64,000 nucleotides of DNA from Streptomyces qinglanensis (lineage in GTDB: Bacteria; Actinomycetota; Actinomycetes; Streptomycetales; Streptomycetaceae), in contig NZ_FOGO01000002.1 in assembly GCF_900111245.1 (NCBI RefSeq), forward strand, positions 62,001-126,000, read 5' to 3'. The notes below the pieces were generated by a model. The model made no database searches, had not been told where the DNA came from, and saw only the letters and a program-made list of their open reading frames with translations. The number at the start of each line of letters is the position of its first letter. Within the stretch, counting starts at the first letter, position 1. The translations under genes and the position numbers were made by a program. This document shows, in pieces, positions 34,167-43,459 of the stretch.

Positions 34167-35462
34167 TCACCGGGAAGCCGTGAGGTTCCGGGTCGCGGCG
34201 GAGCGACCGGAGGTGAAGCGTTGCGGCGCGAAGGGCCGTGCCGTACCGGCGATCTCCGAGAGCTGCCGACCGCCTGCGACGTACGCCGAGACGACTTCCG
34301 CTGTCACCGGAGCCAAGGTCACCCCGAGCATGCAGTGCCCGCTCGCGACGAGCACGTTGTCCTTGCCCGGCAACGGCCCGATGACCGGCAGCCCGTCGGG
34401 TGTCATCGGACGCAGTCCGGTCCAGCCGCGCGGTGGTGCCCCGGGTGAGAAGTCGGGCAGGAACTCCTGCGCCGAGCGCACGATGCCGTGGAGACGACGC
34501 CGGTCGACGGCGGTGTCGAAGCTGCCGAACTCCATCGTCCCGGCGAACCGCAGCCGGTCGGACAGCGGTGAGACGGCGACCTTCGCCTCGCCGAGGTAGA
34601 CGGAGTGCCGCAGTGCCACCGTGCCGCCGGTGTCGTCGAACCCGTATCCCTTTCCGGGCTGAACGGGCAGGGGGCATCCGGCCAGCCGGGCGAGGCGACC
34701 GGTGTGCACCCCTGCGCTCAGCACGAACAGATCGCCGCCGACCTCCTCACCGCCGGCGTGTACCGCGGCGACCGCCGGGCCGCGCAGCCGGACGCCGGTG
34801 ACCTCGCAGTTCTCCAGGAAGCGCACGCCGAGTTCCCGGCAGCGGTCCTTCAACCCTCTGACCAGGTCGACCGGGTCGACGTGCCGCTCCTGCGGACAGC
34901 GCAGGCCCGCCTGCACCTGTCTGCCGAGGGCCGGTTCGAGATCCCGCAGCTCGTCACCCGACAGCGGGACGGCCGGGTGCCCGATCCGCTGCAGCGGCGC
35001 CGTGGCAGCCCGGTACCCCCGCATGGCCTCCAGCGTCCGGAAGGCCATGAGTTGGCCGGTGCGGTGGTACTCGAACCGCACGCCGTCCGCCGCGTACTGG
35101 TCGAACAGCGGGACGACGCGCTCGCTCAGGGAGGCCAGGGCCTCCACCCCGTGGTGGAACGGCCCGGGGCGGCAGTACCGCAGCATGCTCGCCATGAAAC
35201 GGACGTGCTCCGGGCGCGGTGTGGGCCGGATGTGCAGCGGACTGTCCTTCCGGGCCATCCACCGCAGCGCCTGCCCCACCATGCCCGGCGCGGGTACCGG
35301 CGCCGACATGATCGGAACGATCCACCCGGCGTTGTGGACGGACGCTCCGCTCTCGCCGTCGGCCGCGTCCACGACGGTGGCCGCCAGGCCGTCCCGTGCG
35401 AGGCGGTAGGCGGTGGCGAGTCCGATCACACCCGCGCCGACGATCACTGCGTTGTCTGCCAT
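34167..35462 (-). CDS. FAD-dependent D-amino-acid dehydrogenase-type oxidoreductase
   Basis: 431 residues, DAO superfamily. FAD Rossmann start AVIVGAGVIGLATAYRLARDG, GESGASVHNAGWIVP (typical DadA S-x-N-x-G), RPTPRPEHVRFMASMLRYC, and the C-terminal GWTGLRPMTPDGLPVIGPLPGKDNVLVASGHCMLGVTLAP motif that closes over the flavin. Oxidises D-amino acids or related imino acids such as hydroxyproline derivatives. AGGAAGGA precedes ATG 35462. Same strand as the cyclodeaminase-type gene upstream (196 bp), and a divergent GntR gene beyond it: probably one catabolic unit. Confidence 0.9.
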   Translation of the reverse strand: MADNAVIVGAGVIGLATAYRLARDGLAATVVDAADGESGASVHNAGWIVPIMSAPVPAPGMVGQALRWMARKDSPLHIRPTPRPEHVRFMASMLRYCRPGPFHHGVEALASLSERVVPLFDQYAADGVRFEYHRTGQLMAFRTLEAMRGYRAATAPLQRIGHPAVPLSGDELRDLEPALGRQVQAGLRCPQERHVDPVDLVRGLKDRCRELGVRFLENCEVTGVRLRGPAVAAVHAGGEEVGGDLFVLSAGVHTGRLARLAGCPLPVQPGKGYGFDDTGGTVALRHSVYLGEAKVAVSPLSDRLRFAGTMEFGSFDTAVDRRRLHGIVRSAQEFLPDFSPGAPPRGWTGLRPMTPDGLPVIGPLPGKDNVLVASGHCMLGVTLAPVTAEVVSAYVAGGRQLSEIAGTARPFAPQRFTSGRSAATRNLTASR

Positions 35463-35658
35463 TGCTGTCCTTCCTGCGGATCGGGACGGTCCCTGCGGGG
35501 TGTGCCGTTCCGGTTCACCGACTCGGTGGCTCGGCACTCTGCGGCTCGGGCTGTGCGGCGTTCTGCGGCTCGGGCTCGGCGGCGTTCTGCCGCCCGGCGG
35601 CGGGAGTGCCGCTTCGGCCGGTGGGGTACGGGAACACGCCTCAGGGGAGGAGCACGCC

Positions 35659-36609
35659 TCAGGGGAGGAACTTGTCGGCCAGGAGGCGGGCGACGGCCCA
35701 GTCCTGCACGGCCACTCCGACGGTCTTGAACACGGTCCGCCCGGTGGCCTCCGCGAGGCGAGCCCCCGACGAGGGAGCCGCTGCGGAAGGGGGCGCCAGC
35801 GCGGTGCCGAGTTCCGTGAGCGCGTCCTCCGTGAGGACTCCGGCTCCCAGCGCGTGGATGACCTCGCCCGACTCCTCCAGGACCGCGCCGAGTTCGTCGA
35901 CGACGACGGCGCTGTCGGCGAGCAGTTCGGCGGGCAGCTCCCGCATGGTGGGCCGATAGGCGCCGATGGCGTTGACGTGTACCCGCTCGGGCAGTGCGGA
36001 GGCCGGGAAGAGCGGAGCAGTTGCGCTGGTCGCACAGCAGACGATCTCGGCGTCCCCCACCGCCGACTCCGCGTCGGACGCCGTGCGGAGTTCCACCCCG
36101 GGCAGCTCGGACTGCACCGTCTCGACCAGCGTCTCGGCGCGCCGCGGATCGGTGTCCACCACCGTCAGCCGGCGCAGCGGCCGGACCGCGTGCACGGCAC
36201 GGATCTGGTCGGGAGCCTGACCGCCGGCACCGATCAGGGTGAGGCGTGCCGCCCCGGGCCGGGCCAGCAGGTCGGTCGCCACGCCGACCGCAGCGCCGGT
36301 GCGCAAGGCGGTCACCGTTCCGGCCGTGGCGACGAGTTGGTCCGGGCGTCCGGTCTCGCTCCAGACCACCGAGCCCGCGATGGCAGGCGTGCGCCCGAAG
36401 TTCACACTCAACGTCTTGATCATGGCGGACGCGGTCGGACGGTGATGGGCGGACATCACCAGGAACTGCCCGTCGCGCAACGCGGTACGGGTCGGCATCT
36501 CGAACTCCCCGGCAGCGAGGTCGAGAAAGCCTCGGCGGACCGCATCGATCGCCTCGTTCATCGGCACGGCGTCGCGGATCTCCCGCTCACCGAGGGTGAA
36601 GGTCGTCAT
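35659..36609 (-). CDS. Ornithine cyclodeaminase / mu-crystallin family protein
   Basis: 316 residues. NAD(P) Rossmann motif LTLIGAGGQAPDQIRAVHAV (about residue 125), front domain with MPTRTALRDGQFLVMSAHH and SVVWSETGRPDQLVATAGTVTALRTGAAVGVAT, and VHVNAIGAYRPTMRELP near 225. Family members act as ornithine cyclodeaminase, alanine dehydrogenase or pyrroline/ketimine reductase. Next to a D-amino-acid/imino-acid dehydrogenase, a ketimine or proline-type catabolic step is plausible. Divergent from gntR with a palindrome between. Confidence 0.9.
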   Translation of the reverse strand: MTTFTLGEREIRDAVPMNEAIDAVRRGFLDLAAGEFEMPTRTALRDGQFLVMSAHHRPTASAMIKTLSVNFGRTPAIAGSVVWSETGRPDQLVATAGTVTALRTGAAVGVATDLLARPGAARLTLIGAGGQAPDQIRAVHAVRPLRRLTVVDTDPRRAETLVETVQSELPGVELRTASDAESAVGDAEIVCCATSATAPLFPASALPERVHVNAIGAYRPTMRELPAELLADSAVVVDELGAVLEESGEVIHALGAGVLTEDALTELGTALAPPSAAAPSSGARLAEATGRTVFKTVGVAVQDWAVARLLADKFLP

Positions 36610-36676
36610 GGCACTCCGTTTCGCCCGCCATCGAGTCTGCTTGCCATCCGTCTCACGCGGATGGCCAGTAAGAACA

Positions 36677-36695
36677 GTAAGGTATTACACCTTAC
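36677..36695. promoter_or_regulatory. Probable GntR operator GTAAGGTATTACACCTTAC
   Basis: Perfect 7-bp inverted repeat GTAAGGT/ACCTTAC with a 5-bp spacer, midway between the divergent cyclodeaminase gene and gntR, in an otherwise AT-enriched spot. GTAA and TTAC half-sites suit FadR/VanR-type GntR proteins. Confidence 0.75.
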
Positions 36696-36752
36696 ACCAG
36701 CCCACAAGGGCGTACCGTCGACGCTCCCCCACTGTCGTGTTATGCATGAGGT

Positions 36753-37448
36753 GTGACCTCCTCTTCTCGCCCGGCGACCACCCCCGTCCACACACCTCGA
36801 CTGCGCTCGGTGAGCCTCCGGGAACAGGCACGCGAGGCGGTGCGCACTCGGATCGTGCTGGGGCAGATCGAGCCGGGCGAGGTCGAGAGCGTCATCAATG
36901 TGGCCGCGACGCTCGGCGTCTCCGTCACCCCGGTCCGCGAAGCGATCATGGACCTCGCCAACCTCGGCATGGTCGAGATCATCCGCAACCGCGGGTTCCG
37001 GGTCCCGGTGCTCACCGACCACGACCTCGACGAGATCTTCCGAATCCGCACCATGCTCGAGGTGCCGACCATGACCGAGCTGGTCCAGGTCCTCGACGGG
37101 GCGCCCGTGCCGCAGTTCCGGCTGCTCGCCGAGCAGCTCACCGACGCCGCACGCACCGGAGACCTCCCCGCCTTCCTCGACCTGGACCGGCAGTTCCATC
37201 TCGGTCTGCTCGCACTGCTGGGCAACGAGCGCCTCGTGGCGATGGTCGGCCAGTTGCGCGACCAGGCGCGGATGCAGGGCCTGCAAAAACTGGCGGACCA
37301 GGGAGAGTTGACCCAGTCCGGCGAGGAGCACATCGCCATCGTGGACGCCCTCGAAGCGGGCGACGGGGAACTGGCCGCCGACCTGATGCGCAGACACCTC
37401 ACCCACAGCCGGGGCATCTGGGCCGGCCGAACCGAAGGCACCACCTGA
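36753..37448 (+). CDS. GntR-family regulator (FCD/VanR type)
   Basis: 231 residues. N-terminal winged HTH (LREQAREAVRTRIVLGQIEPG, NVAATLGVSVTPVREAIMDL, MVEIIRNRGFRVP; residues 22-85) and an all-helical FCD ligand domain (DLDEIFRIRTMLEVPTM, DLDRQFHLGLL, EEHIAIVDALEAGD, LMRRHLTHS) with the Asp/His residues that usually hold a metal. GTG 36753 with GAGG upstream. Divergent from the cyclodeaminase/dehydrogenase genes and probably represses them; an amino-acid or keto-acid effector is likely. Confidence 0.93.
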   Translation: MTSSSRPATTPVHTPRLRSVSLREQAREAVRTRIVLGQIEPGEVESVINVAATLGVSVTPVREAIMDLANLGMVEIIRNRGFRVPVLTDHDLDEIFRIRTMLEVPTMTELVQVLDGAPVPQFRLLAEQLTDAARTGDLPAFLDLDRQFHLGLLALLGNERLVAMVGQLRDQARMQGLQKLADQGELTQSGEEHIAIVDALEAGDGELAADLMRRHLTHSRGIWAGRTEGTT

Positions 37449-37814
37449 ACCACGGCGCGCCCTCCGCACGGCCCGACGCGAAGCCGGAGTGCGAAGCCGC
37501 ACGTCCAAAGCCGCACGTCCGAAGCCACACGTGCGGAGCCGCACGCGCGAAGCCGCACGATGCAGAGCGGCTCGGAGACGGTTCGGCTCGAAACGGCCCG
37601 AAGCACCTGCCGTACACACCCGGTCCGTCCTCCGGGCCGTGCGGCGCTCGCGCCTCCCGTCCTCCGGCCGTGAACTTTCGTGCCGGTCCCGCCATCGAAT
37701 ACCGGTGTCCGACTCGATCGCCGGGGCGCACAGCACCGCAGCAGCACCGCACCAGCGCACAGCACGCGGCGGCACCGCAGCTCCCCACCGACCCGCAGAT
37801 GCCGGAGCGCTTCC
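37449..37814. other. Spacer with about 15-bp tandem repeats
   Basis: Gene-free. From 37490 to 37562 there are five degenerate units around GAAGCCGCACGTCC (about 15 bp period) just after gntR. The following 250 bp hold no recognised signal apart from CAGCACCGCA-type repeats before the peptidase gene. Confidence 0.6.
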
Positions 37815-38744
37815 ATGACCACCAGAATCACCGACGTACGCAAGACCGTTGCCGCAGTCGTCGCGGGCGGTTCACTGCTCGCCCTCTCCCCGCTGGTCGC
37901 CCGGGCCGTCACGTCCGACGATCCCGCACCGACCGTCACCGCGAAGGGCGCCGCACTGGTGGACGGCAGGAGCGGTGCCGCACTCTTCGACAAGGCCGCG
38001 GACACCGCACGTCCGATGGCCAGCACCGCGAAGATCATGGTCGCCTCCGTGGTCCTCGACACCGACGGCGTCGACCTCGACCGCAAAGTGACCGTCCGGA
38101 AGCAGTACCGCGACTACGTCGCCGAGCACCACGCCAGCACAGCGGATCTCCAGACCGGCGACAAGGTCACCGTCCGCCAACTCCTCTACGCCTCCCTGCT
38201 GCCGTCCGGGGCCGACGCCGCCTACGCCCTCGCCGACACCTACGGGACCGGCGACACCCGCGCGGAGCGGGTCGGCTCGTTCCTGCGGAAGATGAACGCG
38301 ACGGCACGGGAACTCCACCTCCGCAAAACGGCGTTCGACACCTTCGACGGCACGCGCGGCGACACCAGCACGCCCGTCGAGCTGGCAAAACTGACCCGGC
38401 ACGCCATGCACCACAGCACATTCCGCAAGGTCGTCAGGACCAAGCGGTACAAGGGCGACGCGCCCGCAGCCAACGGCCGCACCCGCACCTACACCTGGAC
38501 CAACACCAACCAGCTCCTCGGCGCGTACGACGGCGCCGTCGGCATCAAGACCGGCACCACCGAGCAGGCCGGCAAGTGCCTGGTCTTCGCGGCCACCCGC
38601 GACGGCAGGACCCTCGTCGGCACCGTGCTGGACAGCGACGACCGCTACACCGACGCGGCGAAGCTGCTGGACCACGGGTTCGGGTCCGACAGCGCCGAGG
38701 ACCTGAAGATCCGCGAACTCCCGACGGGCTCCCAGCACGACTGA
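37815..38744 (+). CDS. D-alanyl-D-alanine carboxypeptidase (low-MW penicillin-binding protein, S11)
   Basis: 309 residues. Signal peptide (TVAAVVAGGSLLALSPLVARA, cleavage near residue 32), then the transpeptidase fold with Ser70-Thr-Ala-Lys73 (ASTAKIM), Ser131-Gly-Ala (LPSGADAA) and Lys245-Thr-Gly (IKTGTT). The second motif is SGA where most S11 enzymes have SxN; the Streptomyces K15 enzyme has SGC, so this looks like the K15 branch, which mainly transpeptidates. No membrane anchor at the C-terminus, so likely released outside the cell. ATG 37815; short spacing from a weak GGAG. Confidence 0.92.
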   Translation: MTTRITDVRKTVAAVVAGGSLLALSPLVARAVTSDDPAPTVTAKGAALVDGRSGAALFDKAADTARPMASTAKIMVASVVLDTDGVDLDRKVTVRKQYRDYVAEHHASTADLQTGDKVTVRQLLYASLLPSGADAAYALADTYGTGDTRAERVGSFLRKMNATARELHLRKTAFDTFDGTRGDTSTPVELAKLTRHAMHHSTFRKVVRTKRYKGDAPAANGRTRTYTWTNTNQLLGAYDGAVGIKTGTTEQAGKCLVFAATRDGRTLVGTVLDSDDRYTDAAKLLDHGFGSDSAEDLKIRELPTGSQHD

Positions 38745-39069
38745 CCGCGATCCGGGCCCGGCGGCCGCGACGCGCGGCGGGCTCCGACGGACCAGGCGTC
38801 ACTCTTTCGGTGCCCGGCTCCGCCGCGCGCCCTTGCCCGGGTACCGCCGGCGGTGCTCCACTACGTAGCCAGTAGCCACGCGCCATGCAGCCCGAAGGCT
38901 GTCGCAGCCCCGAAGTGCCGCAGCCCCGAAGTTCCGTCCTCCGCCAGGTCAACAGCAGCCCGGGCGGAGCCGACCGCCCCGGCCGGGGACCGGCCCTGCG
39001 CGGAGAGGCCGGCCCCCGCGGACAGCCGTCGGGGCGGCGGCAGCGCACCCGAGTCCCACAGGAGCCCCC
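38745..39069. other. Gene-free spacer
   Basis: 325 bp with a few repeated CCGAAGTGCCGCAGCCCCGAAG elements at about 38890-38935 and a good ribosome site (AGGAG) at its right end. No gene seen. Confidence 0.4.
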
Positions 39070-39732
39070 GTGCATCCGGACACCCCACCAACACCGCCCA
39101 GCAGGCAGGACCTCCAGCATCCGCGCTTCGCGCGCCAGTACCTCAAGATCGCTGTCGCGGCGGACCGCCGGGGCGGCGCCGCACACCGGCGGCGCCTGCT
39201 GGAGGGGCTCAGCGGCCGGGTGCTGGAGGTCGGTGCGGGTCAGGGGCGCAACTTTCCGCACTGCCCGGAAGCCGTCACCGCACTCGTCGCCCTCGAACCC
39301 GAGGACTCCCTGCGGGCCGCTGCCAGGCAGTCAGCGGGTGCGGCGCCTGTGCCCGTGACGGTCGTCGCGGGGCAGGCCGGCGGGCTGCCGGTCGGCACCG
39401 GGACGGTCGACGCCGTCGTCTTCTCCCTCGTGCTGTGCAGCATCACCGACCCGGGTGCCGCGCTGGCGGAGGCCGCCCGTGTGCTGCGCCCCGGCGGACA
39501 GCTTCGCTTCTACGAGCACGTACGGTCGCGGAACCGGCTCGGCGCGCTGCTCCAGAGCGCCGTCGCGCCGCTGTGGCGCCGGGTCGGCGGCGGCTGCCAC
39601 CCCGACCGGGACACCGAGGCCCTCGTCCGGTCCGCCGGGTTCACCGTGCAGCGGCTCGACCGGTTCGGCTTCTCCCCCACCCCGGTCACCCCGCCCCTCC
39701 CCCACGTCATCGGTACCGCGACCGCGCCATGA
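39070..39732 (+). CDS. Class I SAM-dependent methyltransferase (UbiE/type 11-like)
   Basis: 220 residues. SAM motif I VLEVGAGQGRNFPHC (about residue 50), acidic residue of motif II in VALEPEDSL, motif III VDAVVFSLVLCSITDPGAALAEAARVLRPGGQLRFYEHVR. Final region GCHPDRDTEALVRSAGFTVQRLDRF resembles menaquinone/small-molecule methyltransferases. Substrate not deducible. GTG 39070 with AGGAG 7 nt upstream. Stands alone ahead of a two-component system. Confidence 0.88.
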   Translation: MHPDTPPTPPSRQDLQHPRFARQYLKIAVAADRRGGAAHRRRLLEGLSGRVLEVGAGQGRNFPHCPEAVTALVALEPEDSLRAAARQSAGAAPVPVTVVAGQAGGLPVGTGTVDAVVFSLVLCSITDPGAALAEAARVLRPGGQLRFYEHVRSRNRLGALLQSAVAPLWRRVGGGCHPDRDTEALVRSAGFTVQRLDRFGFSPTPVTPPLPHVIGTATAP

Positions 39733-39972
39733 GCACCGGCACAGGCACAGGGACCGGGCGGGAGCACTGGCGCCGGGCAGGAGTCCCCGGCGGAGCAGCG
39801 GGGGACGGTCCCCGGGCAGGGCGCGTCGGGCACCCCGCCGGTCGGCGGGGTGCCCGACGCGCGATCTCCTCTCCAGGTCGCACCGGCTGACCGTGCCCCT
39901 GCCGTAGCCTCTCCGGAGGGCGGGGAGGAGCGGACCGGGAGGGAGCAGGCACAGGACGCAAGGAGCGCGACG

Positions 39973-40995
39973 GTGATCCGGGTCGTGGTCGTGGACGACG
40001 AGGAGCTGGTGCGTTCCGGGCTGCGGCTGGTCCTGGGGACGGCGCCGGACATCGAGGTGGTCGCCGTCTGCGGCGGTGGCGCGGCGGTCGCCACGGTGCT
40101 GGCGCACCGTCCGGACGTCCTGCTGCTGGACATCCGGATGCCGGACGTGGACGGGCTGACCGTGCTGCGCCGGCTCCACGCCGACCCGGACGCGGAGGCG
40201 CCGCGGACCGCGATGCTGACGACGTTCGACGCAGAGGAGTATCTGGGCGCCGCACTGCACGCGGGCGCCGCGGGCTTCCTCCTCAAGGACACCGCGCCCG
40301 AGCAGTTGGTGCACGCCGTACGGGTACTGGCGGACGGCGGACGGGTGCTCGCGCCGGGCGTGACGTCGACCGTGATCGGCGGCTACCTGGGTGGCAGGCA
40401 CGGCACGGACGCCGAGCACCGTGCGGCCCGCCTCACCTGCCGCGAGCGGCAGGTGCTGGCGCTGGTCGGCGAGGGGCTGTCGAACAACGGCATCGCACAG
40501 CGGCTGAATCTGGCACACGGCACCGTCAAGGACCACGTCAGCGCGCTGCTGGCGAAGCTGGGCGGCCTCAACCGCGTCCAGGCCGCCGTACTCGCCGACC
40601 GGGCCGGCCTCGTGGGGTGCCTGTCAACCGAACGGCAGGAGCGGCCGCAGCGGCCAGAGCCGTCAGAGGCGTCAGCGGCGTCAGAGGCGTCAGAGACTTC
40701 AAAGGCGGCGGACCGGTCCGAGGAACCCGGTCGGCGCGGGGACCACAGCCGGCATGAGCAGCCCGAACGGCACGAGGAGCACGAGGAGCACGAACGGCAC
40801 GAGGGGCACGAGGGGCACGAGGGGCACGAACGGCACGAGCAGGCAGCGCGCCCCACTGCCGGTCCCTCTCCCGACGCTTCCGGGACTCCCGGCAGTCCCA
40901 GCACTCCCCGCAGTCCCGGCGATCCCGACACCTCCAGGGATGTGAACCGCCTCGGCACGCCCGGAACCAGCGATCCCTCCGGCACCGTGCCGTGA
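39973..40995 (+). CDS. NarL/LuxR-family response regulator with long repetitive tail
   Basis: 340 residues. Receiver domain with phosphoacceptor Asp53 (LLLDIRMPDVDG), acidic DDEE pair at 9-11, Thr and Lys (TTFD, LKD). LuxR-type HTH in LTCRERQVLALVGEGLSNNGIAQRLNLAHGTVKDHVSALL. About 125 residues beyond the HTH are exceptional: Ser/Ala/Glu repeats then a (HEEHERHEGH) His/Glu repeat and Pro/Ser/Gly tail. Paralogues end soon after the HTH. GTG 39973 with AAGGAG. The stop overlaps the kinase start (GTGA), so the two are co-translated. Confidence 0.92.
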   Translation: MIRVVVVDDEELVRSGLRLVLGTAPDIEVVAVCGGGAAVATVLAHRPDVLLLDIRMPDVDGLTVLRRLHADPDAEAPRTAMLTTFDAEEYLGAALHAGAAGFLLKDTAPEQLVHAVRVLADGGRVLAPGVTSTVIGGYLGGRHGTDAEHRAARLTCRERQVLALVGEGLSNNGIAQRLNLAHGTVKDHVSALLAKLGGLNRVQAAVLADRAGLVGCLSTERQERPQRPEPSEASAASEASETSKAADRSEEPGRRGDHSRHEQPERHEEHEEHERHEGHEGHEGHERHEQAARPTAGPSPDASGTPGSPSTPRSPGDPDTSRDVNRLGTPGTSDPSGTVP

Positions 40996-42242
40996 ATCCC
41001 GCCCCCAGACTCACCCCCAGGCTCACCGCCGCCCACCGGCAGGTGGCCGGGGCCGCCGCCGCGCACCGCCACGTCCTGGGGCTCGTCCTTCCGGTGGCGC
41101 TCGGCCTGCTCGACGCGTTCCTGGTCAACGGCACACACCCCAGCTCGGAGCTGGGCGTGTCGGTGGCGGCCGCTCTCGCACTGCTCCTGCGGCGCCGACT
41201 GCCGGTGGCCGTCCTGGCGGTGACGGTGCTGGGGATGTACATCGGCTACATCTGGTTCGCCCCGATGATCGCCCTCTACACGGTCACCTCCAGACGCTCC
41301 AGCAACGCACTCGCGGTGACGGGAGCCGCGGCACTGGCACTGGCGCACTACATCCCCTACCCGCCCGGCGGCTTCGTCCCGGCCGCGGACCGCCAGGGCC
41401 TGCTCGACATGCTGGACTCCTGCGTCCAGGGCGCGGCACCGGCCGTGTTCGGACGCTGGACGCGTACGCGGTGGCAACTGGGCGAGCGCGTCCAGGAGCT
41501 CACCGCGAGCCGGCACCGGGAGGCGGAGCTGCTGGCCGAGCGGACGGTGGCCACCGAGCGGGAGCAACTGGCCCGGGAGATGCACGATGTGGTCGCCCAC
41601 CAGGTGAGCCTGATCAGTGTGCAGGCCGGGGCCCTGCAGATGACGTGCTGTCAGGACAGTTCCCGGGACCTGGCGCGGACCGTGCGCGAACTCGCCGTCC
41701 GGACGCTGACGGAGTTGCGGCACATGGTCGGCACCCTGCGTGCGGGCCGCAGCGCCGGAAGCGGGCACGCCGCGCCACCGCGGTTGGCCGACCTGCCCGC
41801 GCTGACCGAGGAGAGCGGACTGGAGGTGACGCTGGACCTGCCCGGCGGACCGGACGGCGGACCGGACGGCAGCCAGGACGGCAGCCAGGACGGCGGCCCG
41901 GACGGCGGCTCCGTACCGCGGGCGGTCTTCCCGGAAGCGGTGGAACGCGCCGCCTACCGCACGGTCCAGGAGGCGCTGACGAACGTCCGCAAGCACGCGC
42001 CCGGCGCCCAGGTGCGGGTCACGGTGCGGGTGTGCGACTCCGGTACGGCGGACGCGCGGCTGACCGTGGCGGTGCGGAACAGCCCGCCGACCGCCCTGCC
42101 CCGCCCTCAGGCGTACCCGGAGGGCGGTCACGGACTGCTGGGCCTGCGCGAACGCGCCCTGCTGCTCGGCGGCGCCTGCCATGCGGGGCCGACTGCGGAC
42201 GGCGGCTTCCTGCTGACGGCGGCGTTCGCCCTCGGCGTCTGA
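40992..42242 (+). CDS. Sensor histidine kinase (HisKA_3 type)
   Basis: 416 residues. Four to five membrane segments in the first 150 residues, then the dimerisation box with phospho-His198 in AREMHDVVAHQVSLISVQAG, and a HATPase domain (TVQEALTNVRKHAPGA, GHGLLGLRERALLLGG). Between them lies a (GGPDGSQD) repeat. No large sensor domain outside the membrane, so the stimulus may be sensed in the membrane. Coupled to the upstream response regulator by a GTGA overlap. Target genes unknown; two PAP2 phosphatases follow. Confidence 0.93.
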   Translation: MNPAPRLTPRLTAAHRQVAGAAAAHRHVLGLVLPVALGLLDAFLVNGTHPSSELGVSVAAALALLLRRRLPVAVLAVTVLGMYIGYIWFAPMIALYTVTSRRSSNALAVTGAAALALAHYIPYPPGGFVPAADRQGLLDMLDSCVQGAAPAVFGRWTRTRWQLGERVQELTASRHREAELLAERTVATEREQLAREMHDVVAHQVSLISVQAGALQMTCCQDSSRDLARTVRELAVRTLTELRHMVGTLRAGRSAGSGHAAPPRLADLPALTEESGLEVTLDLPGGPDGGPDGSQDGSQDGGPDGGSVPRAVFPEAVERAAYRTVQEALTNVRKHAPGAQVRVTVRVCDSGTADARLTVAVRNSPPTALPRPQAYPEGGHGLLGLRERALLLGGACHAGPTADGGFLLTAAFALGV

Positions 42243-42392
42243 GCCGGTGCAGCCGGTAGGCCGGTGCAGCCGGTAGGCCGGTGCCCGGCCGGTGCCGCCA
42301 CCCGGCCAGCGGCTCCCCGCTCGCACCCGCCGTCGACTGCGGCTCTACTGAGGGTGACGACATCGCGCGCCAGCCGCAGGAGGAGCCCACCG

Positions 42393-43376
42393 ATGAGCGG
42401 GCAGTTTTCCCTGGAGTCGACGGGAACCCCGGAGCCGTCCCGGCACGTGGACCCGGCCCGAGCCCCGGAACCGACCCGAGCCCCGGAACCGCCCGGAGCC
42501 CTGGACCCGACCGGAGTCCTCGCCCCGACCGGGCCCCCGGAACCGTCCGAAGTCCTGGAACCGCCCGAAGTCCCGGAACCGCCCGACGCCGTCTCTCCCG
42601 GCGGTCCGCCTGCCCACGAGCCCCTCGCCCCCAAGGGACTCCTCAAGCGGCTGGCGCCCGTCCAGGTGCCGCTCCCCGCGGGGAGCGCGACGCGGCGCGG
42701 CGGGAGCCGCGAGCCTTCCCGGCGGCAGCCGGTGCGCTTCCTGCCATGGAGCGCGGCGCTGCTGGCCAGCTTGCTGCTGTTCGCCGCCACCTCCTTCCTG
42801 GTGCTCCGCGCCGACGCGGGCTTCCTCGACCGGCCGGTGCTGAACGCGCTGGTGCAGCACCGGTACGCCGCGGCCCTGCACGGACCGATGACCTACCTCA
42901 CCCACGCCGCGGAGGGGCCGCTGGTCATCACCGCGGTACTGCTGGCGCTGTGGCTGTCGTGGCGGGACGCGTCCTGGCGGCCGCTGGTCCTGGTCGGTGG
43001 GGCCGCCGCGCTGGCGGTCGCGGCGGCGACCGCAGCCAAACATGCCGCGTACCGCGCTCGGCCGCCCGCGGAGCTGTGGGAGGTCCAGGAGAGCGGCTTC
43101 GGCTTCCCGTCCCGGCACACGGTGATCGCCACCGCCGTGCTGCTCGCCCTGGCCTGGGTGCTCGCCGAACGGCTCGGCGGTCGCGCGGCACGGGCCGCCC
43201 TGTGGACCGGCGCTGCCGTGCTGAGTCTGCTGGCCGGGATCTGCCGGGTCGGTCTCGGGGTGCACTGGCCCACCGACGTACTGGCCGGACTGGCCCTGGG
43301 TACGGCGGTCCCGCTGCTGGTCGTCGGAGCGTACGCACTGTGTGAGACGCGCCGCTTCCCTCCCCCCTCACACTGA
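42393..43376 (+). CDS. PAP2 family phosphatase (altered motifs)
   Basis: 327 residues. First 110 residues are Pro/Glu-rich (PEPTRAPEPPGALDPTG repeats). Six-helix PAP2 domain afterwards with motif 1 KHAAYRARPP, motif 2 PSRHT (usual PSGH) and motif 3 CRVGLGVHWPTD (usual SRxxxxxHxxxD; first residue Cys). The catalytic His and Asp are kept. Such enzymes dephosphorylate lipid phosphates such as phosphatidic acid or undecaprenyl pyrophosphate at the outer membrane face. AGGAGGAG before ATG 42393. Confidence 0.88.
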   Translation: MSGQFSLESTGTPEPSRHVDPARAPEPTRAPEPPGALDPTGVLAPTGPPEPSEVLEPPEVPEPPDAVSPGGPPAHEPLAPKGLLKRLAPVQVPLPAGSATRRGGSREPSRRQPVRFLPWSAALLASLLLFAATSFLVLRADAGFLDRPVLNALVQHRYAAALHGPMTYLTHAAEGPLVITAVLLALWLSWRDASWRPLVLVGGAAALAVAAATAAKHAAYRARPPAELWEVQESGFGFPSRHTVIATAVLLALAWVLAERLGGRAARAALWTGAAVLSLLAGICRVGLGVHWPTDVLAGLALGTAVPLLVVGAYALCETRRFPPPSH

Positions 43377-43459
43377 GATCCGGTGTGTCCCGTGCGGCAC
43401 TGGGCAGAAGAAGTTCCGCCCGTGACGTATGACGGACATGACGGAAGCGAGGGGCGCAG

